Shown: positions 8,770 through 19,600, numbered from the stretch's first letter. The stretch: 64,000 bases of DNA from Marivirga aurantiaca (GCF_016679925.1 NZ_JAEQBW010000001.1:434001-498000), one strand, 5' to 3'. Notes: generated from the letters alone by a model not told the origin. Program-made: numbers and translations.

Positions 8770-9348
8770 ATGAAAAAGCTATTGTTTTTAGTTTTCGTTA
8801 CTGCTTTTTTTGCCTGTGAGGCACAAATTCCTAATAAGGAGTATCAGATAAATACTGCTGTAAAAGCGGCTCCTCCGGAAAAGCAAGCAGAAGCTACGGT
8901 TTTAGGCTATAATGAAGATGGTGATTTGCTTACTTTAAGAGAAGGGAAGAATGAAATGATTTGTGTGGCCGATGACCCCAACAAAGAAGGATTCCAGGTA
9001 GTGTGTTACCATCAGGATTTGGTGCCTTTTATGAAAAGAGGGGAAGAATTAAGAAAAGAAGGAAAGAAACCAGATGAAATTTTTAAAATACGGGAGGAAG
9101 AAGCAAAATCCGGGGCTTTGAAGATGCCTGAAAATCCATCTACTTTGCATGTGCTTTATGGTGGAGAAGGAAAAATCAATGCTGAATCAGGTGAATTGGA
9201 AGATACAAAATTAAGATATGTAGTATATATTCCTTTTGCCACAGCTGAATCGACAGGGCTTCCTATCAGACCACTCGTTCCGGGCGGGCCATGGATAATG
9301 AATCCCGGAACACATAGGGCGCATATTATGGTGTCACCCGAAAATTAA
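8770..9348 (+). CDS. uncharacterised lipoprotein
   Basis: This 192-residue protein is not recognised. It starts MKKLLFLVFVTAFFAC, a signal peptide with a lipobox ending at Cys16, so it should be lipidated and exported. The rest is soluble, charged and free of transmembrane segments. Residues 60-115 hold two cysteines (ICVADD and VVCYHQ) and a Lys/Glu-rich helix. The C-terminal third contains a Gly/Pro-rich stretch (RPLVPGGPWIMNPG) followed by HRAHIM, which could be a metal or ligand site but is not a motif I know. It stands alone, divergent from the glycan operon, with 194 bases between the starts. Confidence 0.75.
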   Translation: MKKLLFLVFVTAFFACEAQIPNKEYQINTAVKAAPPEKQAEATVLGYNEDGDLLTLREGKNEMICVADDPNKEGFQVVCYHQDLVPFMKRGEELRKEGKKPDEIFKIREEEAKSGALKMPENPSTLHVLYGGEGKINAESGELEDTKLRYVVYIPFATAESTGLPIRPLVPGGPWIMNPGTHRAHIMVSPEN

Positions 9349-9486
9349 TTTTTAGTACCTGAGAGTTACTTTTCTAAAAACAAAAATAAAGTATGAAAAG
9401 AGCATTATCAAAAGCTTTATTTTAATTGTATAGCCTTAAAAAAAAATCTTACGGGTTTAAACTAATTTTACTCCGAAAGATTTAAC

Positions 9487-10587
9487 TCAAAACCCAAACC
9501 TGTACATTCCTATTTCTTTACCTTTTAAAGTGCTGTATTGTCCTATTAAGTTTGCAGTTAAACAAGAGTGTATTGGTAAAATATAGAGTATGTCACCAAT
9601 TTTTACTTTTTCTATAAATGCATCTGGTGCATGAATAGTGCCATGTTCCTGCGATAGTTTTTTCACATAAAGCCCCTCAATAGGTTTGCCCCAGCCTGAT
9701 GTGTGTGGTTCAGCTACTAATCCATAAATAGTAATTCCATCTTTGTTAGTAACCCTCTCTTTAGAAAGATGCACAGCCCCACCATATATAATGATTTCAT
9801 TTCTTTCAGGATGTTTGGCCACTACAGGACATGCCATAGCTACTGCAATTTCTTCATAACTGCAGGAACCTATTTCAGCCTGCATTACATCATAAAACAC
9901 AAAATTACCAGGACGCATCTCCTCAATATGTTCAAAATGCTCGCTTAAGCTACAAGTGGGTGTGTCGCCATTTGAAATAATTAAATTAGGATATTCAGAG
10001 ATAAATCTTTCTTTCAAGGCAATCATTTTTGCAGAAGTTGATTGATGAATTTGATCCACTTCCAGCTTTCCTTTTGCCTGGTAGGTGTGTCCCGCATGTT
10101 GGAGAAAGCCTTTGAAATTTAACAACGGGTTATCATTTATCTTTTGTAAGATTGCTTCTATTTGTTGAAAATCATCAGTATTTATTCCGGTTCTGTGATA
10201 ACCGGCATCTACTTTTATAAAAATATTCACAGAATGCTGAATGAAATGGGATAGGATTTCTGCTGTTTCAAGAGATTCAATGCATATATTTAAGGTGATC
10301 TTTTTAGCTAATTCATTTACTTTATCGCTTTCCAAAACGTTTAATGGAAATGCTACTGTAATGTCTTTCCAACCGGCATTGGTAAAATAAATAGCCATTC
10401 CCAATGAAGATACTGCACATTTTGTAACACCTTGTTGCCTAAACCACTGTCCAATTTCTGCCGACTGATGGGTTTTAAAATGAGGTCTTAAAATGCAGTT
10501 ATGCTTCTTTGCCTTATCCACCATATTTTGAATATTGCGGTGGCATGTTTCTTCGTTTAATAGCAAAGTTGGTTGTATGATTTTCAT
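9487..10587 (-). CDS. D-threonine aldolase / D-serine dehydratase-like PLP enzyme
   Basis: It has the alanine-racemase-type TIM barrel. The PLP lysine is in RPHFKTHQ, about 35 residues in, followed by KCAVSSLGMA, and the C-terminal beta domain carries the H-x-C metal site (PIHSCLTANL) of metal-dependent D-threonine aldolases and DSD1-type D-serine dehydratases. The family cleaves or deaminates beta-hydroxy D-amino acids. I choose the ATG at 10585-10587 (366 residues) because GAGGAG lies 8 bases upstream and homologues start close to this point. A longer in-frame start at 10623 would overlap the upstream gene by 32 bases. It is the last gene of the run from thyA. Confidence 0.82.
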   Translation of the reverse strand: MKIIQPTLLLNEETCHRNIQNMVDKAKKHNCILRPHFKTHQSAEIGQWFRQQGVTKCAVSSLGMAIYFTNAGWKDITVAFPLNVLESDKVNELAKKITLNICIESLETAEILSHFIQHSVNIFIKVDAGYHRTGINTDDFQQIEAILQKINDNPLLNFKGFLQHAGHTYQAKGKLEVDQIHQSTSAKMIALKERFISEYPNLIISNGDTPTCSLSEHFEHIEEMRPGNFVFYDVMQAEIGSCSYEEIAVAMACPVVAKHPERNEIIIYGGAVHLSKERVTNKDGITIYGLVAEPHTSGWGKPIEGLYVKKLSQEHGTIHAPDAFIEKVKIGDILYILPIHSCLTANLIGQYSTLKGKEIGMYRFGF

Positions 10588-10591
10588 GCGA

Positions 10592-11332
10592 TTACTCCTC
10601 AAGTTTAATGAGTTTCCCACCATTTTGAACTACCATTTTAACCCCAGGGTTTCCATAATAAAGCACTCGTCCGGCATTTTCGATGCTCCCAATTAAGCTG
10701 TCCTTAGCATGCACAATAATATCGTTAAATCCTCTTTGTAAAACGCTGATATGATTTACTTCAAAGTTTCCTAATTCAAAACGACTGTCACTGAAGTAAG
10801 AAAAAATTTTCATACTATTAGAATTACCTGAAATATGGAAATTGGAAATAGAGCTGCTACTTAAAACCGTAGCATTATTAGATACAAATAGTTCTATTTC
10901 ATTTGAAATTTCCCTGGTATGAATTTGAAGATTCTTTCGTAGTGTATCCGTATTAAATATTTCTCCGGTAGTTTGAGAATTAATGTAAATACTTTCTTTA
11001 TTGGTATGCCATTTTAACAATGGTTTTTGATAATCCCTCGCCCAACTACAAAAGTTGTCATTAGTTAATAAAAGTGAGTCATTCTCTAACTTAAAATTGA
11101 TTTTGGAGATCAAATTCTTCCCATATGTCAATTCGAAATACTCAGATTCATCTTCTATTATTTGCAATGAAATATCATCGTGGATCACTAAATCATTGAA
11201 TTCAGGAAATTCAGTTATAACCTTAGTTTCTATATCTCCTGGCTTTTTTACACAATCAAATGCTTCTTCCGAGTCACAGGCAGACAATAACACGAAAAGT
11301 GAATAAACCGCTATTTTAAAGATTCCTTTCAT
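10592..11332 (-). CDS. DUF2807 (GIN-domain-like) lipoprotein
   Basis: This 246-residue protein has a signal peptide and the lipobox LLSAC ending at about residue 19. The remainder is an Ile/Ser/Asn-rich series of short strands (ISLQIIEDE, SKINFKLEND, FHISGNSNSM, NDIIVHAKDS, VVQNGGKLIKL), the repetitive pattern of head-GIN/DUF2807 proteins, which form a beta-helix and are anchored in the envelope of Bacteroidota. Function is unknown. It is 3 bases from the PagL-like gene upstream and 4 bases from the PLP enzyme downstream, so they are likely cotranscribed. Confidence 0.65.
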   Translation of the reverse strand: MKGIFKIAVYSLFVLLSACDSEEAFDCVKKPGDIETKVITEFPEFNDLVIHDDISLQIIEDESEYFELTYGKNLISKINFKLENDSLLLTNDNFCSWARDYQKPLLKWHTNKESIYINSQTTGEIFNTDTLRKNLQIHTREISNEIELFVSNNATVLSSSSISNFHISGNSNSMKIFSYFSDSRFELGNFEVNHISVLQRGFNDIIVHAKDSLIGSIENAGRVLYYGNPGVKMVVQNGGKLIKLEE

Positions 11333-11335
11333 ATT

Positions 11336-12433
11336 TCAAAATTTCCATCCAAGGCCAAGTTCTGCTTGCTCTGCGGTAGCGGCATGTACTTTGAGCGATG
11401 TTTGTACAATCAGATGCTTTTGAAGTTGATATTTTAACCCATAACGTTGATATACCGGCATTCTGGATTTACTTGGGTTGTAAACATACACACCCAGTTG
11501 TGAGATAAAACCTAATTTACCTGCTTTCAATTCATGCCCAATCAAGAGGCCAACCCTCCTGAAATCAACTAATCTTTCTTCATCATTTAAAAACCAGTTC
11601 CCCCGTATTTCTTCCCTTAATCCCAAATTGTGAAAATATTCAATTCCAAATTGCAAATCACTTTTGGGATTCAGGGTTTTGTGTCCCATCATTGCCAAAT
11701 TGAAAAACATTCGGGGTTTTCTGACCTGGAGACTTTTCGTTCCTTTGCCGTAACTAAATAAAAAGTAAAATTTATAAAGTTTCTCCCTTGGCGCTTCTAA
11801 AGTCAAGTCTGTTTCAGGGTACTCTTTTTTAATGATTCTATAAGATAAACCTAGATTTGCAGTAACAATATTTATTCCCCTGTTGGGGGAAGTAAATGCT
11901 CCATTGCTTGCATGGGTGATATTTAAATTAGGGGTAAGTTTGAAATTTTCGTTTAACTGGATTTCATACGTCAGTCTTGTTTGAAGCAAATAACTGATAG
12001 TACTACTCAACATGGTGTTCTGATTATTAAATTCTCTATCGTAAGGGTTGGTGCAGTAAACCAGGCCGGTTCCTATTCGGATAAACAGTGCGGTTTTTTC
12101 CTTACGGGCGAGGGGTAAATCCATAGCTGCGGAAGCTATAAATAATCTACCTAGTTGCTGATCATTGTAAAGATTATAATAGGAGAGACCATAATTAACG
12201 ATTGGTCTGTTGTATAAGCTTTCCCAATATCTTCTTCCATTGAGTTCCTGCTGCAGGTTTATTTCAAAACCTTCAGGATGTGCACTGATTAAATGGCCTA
12301 CTTTTTTATTGTGCTGTAGTACAAAACCTTTTATCGCCTGACCATTAACCCACCAATCATATTCCTGGGAATACAAATGGCAGGACAAGAACATTCCTAC
12401 TATTAATAAAATGAGGGTTTTTCTCCTTAACAC
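11336..12433 (-). CDS. acyloxyacyl hydrolase / PagL-like lipid A 3-O-deacylase
   Basis: An outer-membrane beta-barrel enzyme of 365 residues with an N-terminal signal peptide (residues 1-22). HASNGAF at 174-180 supplies the histidine (174) and serine (176) of the PagL catalytic group, and PNRGIN at 183-188 is conserved in this family. I do not see an obvious equivalent of the PagL glutamate. The C-terminal half alternates aromatic and small residues, as barrels do, and ends in LGLGWKF, a typical terminal phenylalanine. The family removes an acyl chain from lipid A. It sits 32 bases after thyA, which may only reflect shared transcription. Confidence 0.75.
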   Translation of the reverse strand: MLRRKTLILLIVGMFLSCHLYSQEYDWWVNGQAIKGFVLQHNKKVGHLISAHPEGFEINLQQELNGRRYWESLYNRPIVNYGLSYYNLYNDQQLGRLFIASAAMDLPLARKEKTALFIRIGTGLVYCTNPYDREFNNQNTMLSSTISYLLQTRLTYEIQLNENFKLTPNLNITHASNGAFTSPNRGINIVTANLGLSYRIIKKEYPETDLTLEAPREKLYKFYFLFSYGKGTKSLQVRKPRMFFNLAMMGHKTLNPKSDLQFGIEYFHNLGLREEIRGNWFLNDEERLVDFRRVGLLIGHELKAGKLGFISQLGVYVYNPSKSRMPVYQRYGLKYQLQKHLIVQTSLKVHAATAEQAELGLGWKF

Positions 12434-12465
12434 TTTAGATGAAATAAATTAAGTTGAATATGAAA

Positions 12466-13260
12466 TCAAACGGCAACAGGTGCTTTTATATGCGGATGAT
12501 GTTGATAATTTACCAATTCAAAATCTTCGAATTTGAAATCAAATATGTTTTTCACATCAGGATTGATTTTCATTTCCGGTAAGGGATAAGCTTCTCTTGA
12601 TAACTGTAAACTTGTTTGCTCCATATGGTTGGCGTAAAGATGTGCATCACCTAATGTATGTATAAAATCCCCGGCTTTTAAATCACAAACCTGGGCCATC
12701 ATCATAGTTAACAAAGCGTAAGAAGCTATGTTGAATGGTACGCCCAAAAATACGTCAGCTGATCTCTGGTACAATTGACATGAAAGTTTGCCATCTGCTA
12801 CGTAAAATTGAAAAAATGCATGACAAGGAGGCAAAGCCATATTGGAAATTTCAGCTACATTCCATGCACTGACAATCATTCTACGTGAGTCGGGAGTATT
12901 CTTTATTTGATTAATCACCTCTGTAATTTGATCAATATGCTTTCCGTCAGGTGTAGGCCAATTGCGCCATTGCGAACCATAAACTGGCCCTAAATTTCCT
13001 TCTTCATCAGCCCACTCATCCCATATGGAAACGCCATTTTCTTTTAGGTATTGAATGTTAGTATCACCTTTCAGGAACCATAATAATTCATGAATAATTG
13101 AGCGGAGGTGTACTTTTTTTGTTGTCACTAAAGGAAAGCCTTTTTGCAGATCAAAACGCATTTGATAGCCAAAAACACTGAGAGTTCCAGTGCCTGTGCG
13201 GTCTCCTTTTTGAGCTCCCTGATCTAAAATATGTTGCATTAACTGATGATATTGCTGCAT
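12466..13260 (-). CDS. thyA: thymidylate synthase
   Basis: It makes dTMP from dUMP with methylene-tetrahydrofolate. The length (264 residues) and the position of the catalytic cysteine (Cys146 in [10 protein letters not shown]) are as in Escherichia coli ThyA. Other hallmarks are RTGTGT at 21-26, the RR pair at 126-127, [14 protein letters not shown] and the C-terminal [10 protein letters not shown]. It is the first gene of a minus-strand run that continues into the PagL-like, DUF2807 and PLP-enzyme genes. A TAnnTTTG box lies about 20 bases upstream. Confidence 0.98.
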   Translation of the reverse strand: MQQYHQLMQHILDQGAQKGDRTGTGTLSVFGYQMRFDLQKGFPLVTTKKVHLRSIIHELLWFLKGDTNIQYLKENGVSIWDEWADEEGNLGPVYGSQWRNWPTPDGKHIDQITEVINQIKNTPDSRRMIVSAWNVAEISNMALPPCHAFFQFYVADGKLSCQLYQRSADVFLGVPFNIASYALLTMMMAQVCDLKAGDFIHTLGDAHLYANHMEQTSLQLSREAYPLPEMKINPDVKNIFDFKFEDFELVNYQHHPHIKAPVAV

Positions 13261-13279
13261 AATTATACGGATTTAAGCT

Positions 13280-13287
13280 CAAAATTA
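13280..13287 (-). promoter_or_regulatory. candidate -7 promoter box of thyA
   Basis: TAATTTTG on the minus strand fits the Bacteroidota -7 consensus TAnnTTTG exactly and lies 19 bases before the thyA ATG, giving a very short leader. No convincing -33 TTTG is seen at the usual spacing. Confidence 0.4.
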
Positions 13288-13480
13288 ATCATATCTGGAT
13301 GAGATGCATAGAATAAATATATATTATTTTAGCTATTAAATTGAGTAATGAAAAATAATAGAGAGATTTGATTCTTTTTCTTTGAAATTAAAAAGTGGAG
13401 ATACCATTGAATTTTTCATCAAAAACATTCTTTCTCTTTTTAAGTATCCTAAAAAGAGAAGGAGTATAAAAACAACATTA

Positions 13481-14974
13481 ATGAAGATTTTATCTACCCA
13501 ACAAATACGAGAAGCAGATAAATTTACTATCAAAAATGAACCTATTGCTTCCATTGACCTGATGGAACGGGCGAGTGAAAAGGTTGCCAAATGGATTCTG
13601 ACTAATTTTTCTAAACGCTATAAGATTTGTGTATTGGCAGGAAATGGCAACAATGGTGGTGATGGGCTTGCTGTTGCCAGAATGCTTGCTAATTATGGCT
13701 ATAAAGCAGCTGTTTTATTGGTGTTAGGCGATTCCGGCTCTGATGATTTTAATGAGAACTTGCATAAGCTTCAGGAAATCTCAGTTATTCGATTAGTTGA
13801 GGAGGTAGAAGAATTCAGTACGATTCATGGAGATAAAATTTATATTGATGCCATCTTTGGTTCAGGTTTGTCAAGGGATATTGAGAAAAAACCTGCCGAA
13901 ATTATTAATAAAATCAATATTACAAGAGGAGTGAAAATCTCAATAGATATACCATCAGGGATATATGCTGACCAACATTCCACTGGTAACGCCATTTTTC
14001 AAGCTGATCATACGCTAAGTTTTCAAACCCCAAAATTAGCTTTTATGATGCCGGAGAACCATCAATTTGTAGGTGAATGGCACATACTGGACATTGGTTT
14101 GCACAAGGAATTTTTGAAGCAGATAGAACCTGAGTTTTCCTTTTACAAACCTGACCCTGAATCCTATCAATCAGTATCAGCTTTTAGCCATAAAGGTAAT
14201 AGAGGAAGACTCACCGTAATTGCAGGAGGCTATGGGAAAATGGGGGCTGCTGTATTAGTGCTGAAAGGAGCTTTACATTCAGGGATAGGTTTGTTAACTG
14301 CCCAGGTTTGTAATCCGAGCATTAATGTAGTGCAGGTAAGTGTGCCAGAAGCATTGATCTTGAAAGATGAGAATGAGTATGTTTTAGGTACTTTCCATGA
14401 TTATTCCACTCAGGACATAATTGTGATGGGGCCTGCAATAGGCTTAGCAAAGAAAACGAGAGATTTATTAGAGGAGATACTGAAAAATTATAGAGGACAA
14501 TTGATTTTGGATGCAGATGCATTAAATATCCTCTCTGAAAACAGGGAGTTATTGGAATTGTTACCTGAAAACACCATACTTACACCTCATCCCGGTGAAT
14601 TTAACAGGCTTGTGGGGAAAACTGTTAATGATTTTGATCGTATAAAAAAACTAAAAGCCTTTTGTCAGAAGTATAAAGTGGTGACTTTATTGAAAGGCAG
14701 ATTTACAGCTGTATGTAATAGTGATGGTCAGATTAGCTTTAATTCTACAGGTAATTCTGGCATGGCCAAGGGAGGTAGTGGCGATTTATTATGTGGTATC
14801 ATCGCAGGGATTTATCCCAGGGTAAAAAAATCCTTCGAAGCAGCAAAAATGGCAGCATTTTTGCATGGGCTTTCGGGAGATTATTGTAAGGATCAATTGG
14901 GGGAAAACTCTATGAGTTCTGGCGATATGATAGAATTTTTTGGTAAAGCTGAAAGAAGTTTTTCAACCGTTTGA
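13481..14974 (+). CDS. nnr: bifunctional NAD(P)H-hydrate epimerase / ADP-dependent dehydratase
   Basis: It repairs damaged NAD(P)HX in the cytoplasm. The N-terminal YjeF_N epimerase has AGNGNNGGDGLAVAR at about residues 56-70. The C-terminal ribokinase-like dehydratase has AGGYGKMGAAVL, LDADALN, LTPHPGE, and GMAKGGSGDLLCG with the catalytic aspartate. I place the start at the ATG at 13481 (497 residues, beginning MKILSTQQIREADKF), the usual family start. An in-frame upstream start at 13382 adds 33 residues without family likeness. GGAG lies upstream at 13461, further away than usual. Confidence 0.95.
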   Translation: MKILSTQQIREADKFTIKNEPIASIDLMERASEKVAKWILTNFSKRYKICVLAGNGNNGGDGLAVARMLANYGYKAAVLLVLGDSGSDDFNENLHKLQEISVIRLVEEVEEFSTIHGDKIYIDAIFGSGLSRDIEKKPAEIINKINITRGVKISIDIPSGIYADQHSTGNAIFQADHTLSFQTPKLAFMMPENHQFVGEWHILDIGLHKEFLKQIEPEFSFYKPDPESYQSVSAFSHKGNRGRLTVIAGGYGKMGAAVLVLKGALHSGIGLLTAQVCNPSINVVQVSVPEALILKDENEYVLGTFHDYSTQDIIVMGPAIGLAKKTRDLLEEILKNYRGQLILDADALNILSENRELLELLPENTILTPHPGEFNRLVGKTVNDFDRIKKLKAFCQKYKVVTLLKGRFTAVCNSDGQISFNSTGNSGMAKGGSGDLLCGIIAGIYPRVKKSFEAAKMAAFLHGLSGDYCKDQLGENSMSSGDMIEFFGKAERSFSTV

Positions 14975-14997
14975 TACTATTTTATAACCAAATTGGC

Positions 14998-15005
14998 TAT
15001 ATTTG
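14998..15005 (+). promoter_or_regulatory. candidate -7 promoter box of the T9SS-tail gene
   Basis: TATATTTG matches TAnnTTTG and lies 14 bases before the ATG at 15020. A TTTG at 14970-14973 is 24 bases upstream, a little further than the usual 19 or so. Confidence 0.4.
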
Positions 15006-15019
15006 TAATTATATAGAAT

Positions 15020-15412
15020 ATGAAGAAAATTATACTCACATATTTATTCACATTTGCTCTTATCACTCATCTGAGTGTACAAGATTCGTACTCGAAAATT
15101 GTACCTTATAGTGGAAACGAAGTGGCTAAGCAAAAAATTGCTTTAAATCAAAATTCAAATATTGAGATTTTGAAAATTGAGGCATATCCCAACCCCGCTG
15201 AGGAATATATCTATATTAAATTTAAAGAGCAGGGTGGCCAGAAAGTGCAAATTGATGTGATGAGTTTTATTGGCAATAAAATGAATGTCTCTTCAGAAAG
15301 GATCGAAAGCGGTCTTTATAAATTAAATCTTAGAAATATTGCCTCAGGCCATTATTATGCATTAGTGACTGTCGGCAATGAAAAGCATATCAAGAAGTTT
15401 TTAAAACAATAA
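15020..15412 (+). CDS. small secreted protein consisting almost only of a T9SS type A sorting domain
   Basis: This 130-residue protein has an N-terminal signal peptide (MKKIILTYLFTFALI). From residue 55 to the end it matches the C-terminal sorting domain of type IX secretion cargo: AYPNPAEEYIYIKF, then a central strand region, then GHYYALVTVGNEKHIKKFLKQ with the Lys-rich end. Only about 30 unremarkable residues lie between signal and tail, so there is no room for a normal cargo domain. It may be a small secreted peptide, a remnant of a larger cargo, or a decoy. Its own -7 box upstream suggests it is expressed. Confidence 0.8.
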   Translation: MKKIILTYLFTFALITHLSVQDSYSKIVPYSGNEVAKQKIALNQNSNIEILKIEAYPNPAEEYIYIKFKEQGGQKVQIDVMSFIGNKMNVSSERIESGLYKLNLRNIASGHYYALVTVGNEKHIKKFLKQ

Positions 15413-15617
15413 ACATTTCCTCAAAGCCTATTCTATTCTCCGTAAACCTTCACCGGAAAATAAAACTTGGTTTCTTATTTATCTCTTTAGAATAATTATG
15501 GATTGCAATTGTTCCTGATGTTTATTGACTCTTTTTAATAACATTTTATCATTTTAATGGATTAATTCTTTATTTAGCAGGAAATAATACTTACTTTCAT
15601 TTTTAAAGTAAATGTAA

Positions 15618-16292
15618 ATGATTTCCAAAAAATACTTTTTCTTTCTGGCAGCTGTAGGAGAGATTATTTCATTGTTATTTCAAATAGAATTATTACATCA
15701 GATATGTAAGCCTTTATTAGTTTTAACATTGTTAATGTTTTTCTGGGAAAAATCGGATCATCGTAAAAACGAAAAATGGGTTATTCACGTCACTTTAGCC
15801 TTAGCTTTCAGCTGGATAGGTGACGTTATGTTGTTGTTTACAGACAAAAATTTCTTATTCTTTTTTGCCGGACTCGGCTCATTTCTTGTTGCCCACTTGT
15901 TTTATATTCTGGCTTACTGGAAAGCAACTTATGAACGGAGACTTAAATTTCATTTATCAGTTGTTCCCTTTGTAGTCATTGGATATGCCGTTCTTATGGG
16001 GTATTTGATATTGCCTTACCTTGATGGCATAATACAAATTCCGGTGGGTTTTTATGCAGTAATAATTTCATTAATGGTGGTTTTTGCATGGTATCGAAGA
16101 GGCCAGACCAGCTCTTCCAGTTTTCAATGGGTATTTATTGGAGCGATTCTTTTTGTAGTTTCTGATTCAATTTTAGCCATTAATAGATTTGCAGAAACCA
16201 TTCCTTATGCGGGGCTTGCTGTAATGATCACTTATATAGCAGCTCAATGGACAATAGTGAATGGTCTTTTAAAACATCCAAATGAATCTTAA
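15618..16292 (+). CDS. TMEM86/YhhN family membrane protein (lysoplasmalogenase-like)
   Basis: This 224-residue integral membrane protein has about eight hydrophobic segments. The family hallmarks are KPLLVLTL at about 32-39, SWIGDVMLLF near 76, GLGSFLVAHLFYILAY near 92-107 and VVSDSILAINRF near 188-199, with the paired acidic residues in membrane helices that form the active site of TMEM86 lysoplasmalogenases. The enzyme cleaves vinyl ether lysophospholipids. In bacteria the true substrate is uncertain. It is monocistronic, separated by 205 bases of featureless DNA from the upstream gene. Confidence 0.85.
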   Translation: MISKKYFFFLAAVGEIISLLFQIELLHQICKPLLVLTLLMFFWEKSDHRKNEKWVIHVTLALAFSWIGDVMLLFTDKNFLFFFAGLGSFLVAHLFYILAYWKATYERRLKFHLSVVPFVVIGYAVLMGYLILPYLDGIIQIPVGFYAVIISLMVVFAWYRRGQTSSSSFQWVFIGAILFVVSDSILAINRFAETIPYAGLAVMITYIAAQWTIVNGLLKHPNES

Positions 16293-16380
16293 GTAATTGA
16301 TTATAAGTTAATTATATGCCATTCTTTATTTTCATTAGGCAGGTAAGTAAAAACATATTGTAAATTTTTTTAGAATAATG

Positions 16381-16412
16381 TTGTATGTTTCAAAAAGCAT
16401 TTCCTACATTTG
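16381..16412 (+). promoter_or_regulatory. promoter of the methionine operon
   Basis: TACATTTG at 16405-16412 is an exact TAnnTTTG box, and TTG at 16381-16383 lies 21 bases upstream as a possible -33 element. Transcription would start at about 16417, just ahead of the SAM riboswitch. Confidence 0.55.
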
Positions 16413-16430
16413 AAGCATAATACGAGTCAA

Positions 16431-16520
16431 TTTATAACGAAGAGGTGAGAGACAGGCTCTGTGATCCTCTGGCAACCTGATTCAAGGTGCCAAATCCTGC
16501 CCAACAAAGGGAAATATAAA
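16431..16520 (+). promoter_or_regulatory. SAM-I (S-box) riboswitch
   Basis: The conserved core is present in order: GAAGAGGTGAGAGAC, GTGATCCTCTGGCAACC and AAGGTGCCAAATCCTGC. GGCAACCT pairs with AGGTGCC as the P4 arm. P1 can close between TTTATA at 16431-16436 and TATAAA at 16515-16520, leaving an aptamer of 90 bases. It senses S-adenosylmethionine and would lower expression of the metY-metX-hom operon when SAM is plentiful. There is no intrinsic terminator with a U tract directly after it. The next element is the small ORF starting 10 bases downstream, so control could be on translation of that ORF or by Rho. Confidence 0.93.
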
Positions 16521-16530
16521 TAGTAGGACA

Positions 16531-16671
16531 ATGAACACAATCGAAATTCTCGCACCTAGCGAAACGAACAGAGTAACAGGATTTGATTCTCAAATTCTAA
16601 ATTCCAATCAACAAATTTCTATTTCAAGAATAATTTTTTGTATGCGAATGTGCATGCATTGTTGTTGCTAA
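16531..16671 (+). CDS. 46-codon Cys/Met leader peptide (candidate attenuator)
   Basis: ATG at 16531 opens a 46-codon frame that ends with TAA at 16669-16671. The N-terminal part is ordinary (MNTIEILAPS...). The last ten residues before the stop are CMRMCMHCCC, that is five cysteines and three methionines. It lies between a SAM-I riboswitch and a methionine/homocysteine biosynthesis operon, so ribosome stalling at these codons when cysteine or methionyl-tRNA is scarce is the obvious reading. AGGAC lies just before the ATG as a weak ribosome site. GTTGTT at 16661-16666, part of the Cys codons, can pair with AACAAC at 16670-16675. This role is inference; the amino-acid composition and position are seen directly. 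Confidence 0.72.
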   Translation: MNTIEILAPSETNRVTGFDSQILNSNQQISISRIIFCMRMCMHCCC

Positions 16672-16675
16672 CAAC
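16661..16675 (+). promoter_or_regulatory. hairpin overlapping the leader-peptide Cys codons and stop
   Basis: GTTGTT-GCT-AACAAC forms a perfect 6-bp stem with a 3-base loop that covers the last Cys codons and the stop. CAAC at 16683-16686 and GTTG at 16698-16701 offer an alternative pairing downstream. A ribosome paused on the CCC codons would melt the first stem. The remaining bases up to 16815 show no strong terminator. Confidence 0.4.
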
Positions 16676-16815
16676 TAATCTCCAACGCTTCAGGATTGTT
16701 GATTTTAAAGTTTAAAGGTATTCCTTTTCATTAAAATCTATTATTCAATTCTGTAAGTAGCTCTTTCCGAGCATAATTCTTTCATTCTCAATATTTATTT
16801 TATTCAATTTTTCAA

Positions 16816-17259
16816 ATGTCACACTTATTGAAATTTAGAGTGGCTTCACAAAGTGAATCTGCTGCTAAAACCGCCATTCAAGTGCGTGGTTTTAAATTTT
16901 TTGTTGATGAACCTCAGGCTTTGGGAGGCACTAATCTTGCGCCAAACCCGGTAGAATACATTTTGGCAGGCTATGCTGGTTGTATTAATGTAGTTGCTCA
17001 TATAGTAGCTAAAGAATTAGGGATTAGCTTAAAAGATTTATCAATTAATATTCAGGGAGATATAAATCCTGAGAGATTATTTGGTCGCTCATTTAGTCAC
17101 AGGGCAGGATACCAATCCATTGAGGTAAATATTAAAACATCTACCATCATCAGTAATACATTAAAAGTAAAATGGTTAAAATCAATTGAAAGCAGATGTC
17201 CTGTTAACGATAATTTATCCAATGTTACACCAATAAATTTTCAATTTTCTAACAATTAA
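16816..17259 (+). CDS. OsmC family thiol peroxidase-like protein
   Basis: OsmC/Ohr-fold protein of 147 residues with both redox cysteines: Cys56 in AGYAGCINVV and Cys128 in SRCPVND. The family reduces organic hydroperoxides or handles reactive sulfur through these thiols in the cytoplasm. It is the first full gene of the SAM-riboswitch operon and lies 12 bases before metY. A role in protecting or processing sulfur intermediates (sulfide, persulfide, homocysteine) therefore fits better than general peroxide defence, but that is inference. Confidence 0.88.
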   Translation: MSHLLKFRVASQSESAAKTAIQVRGFKFFVDEPQALGGTNLAPNPVEYILAGYAGCINVVAHIVAKELGISLKDLSINIQGDINPERLFGRSFSHRAGYQSIEVNIKTSTIISNTLKVKWLKSIESRCPVNDNLSNVTPINFQFSNN

Positions 17260-19586
<2,327 letters not shown>

Positions 19587-19600
<14 letters not shown>

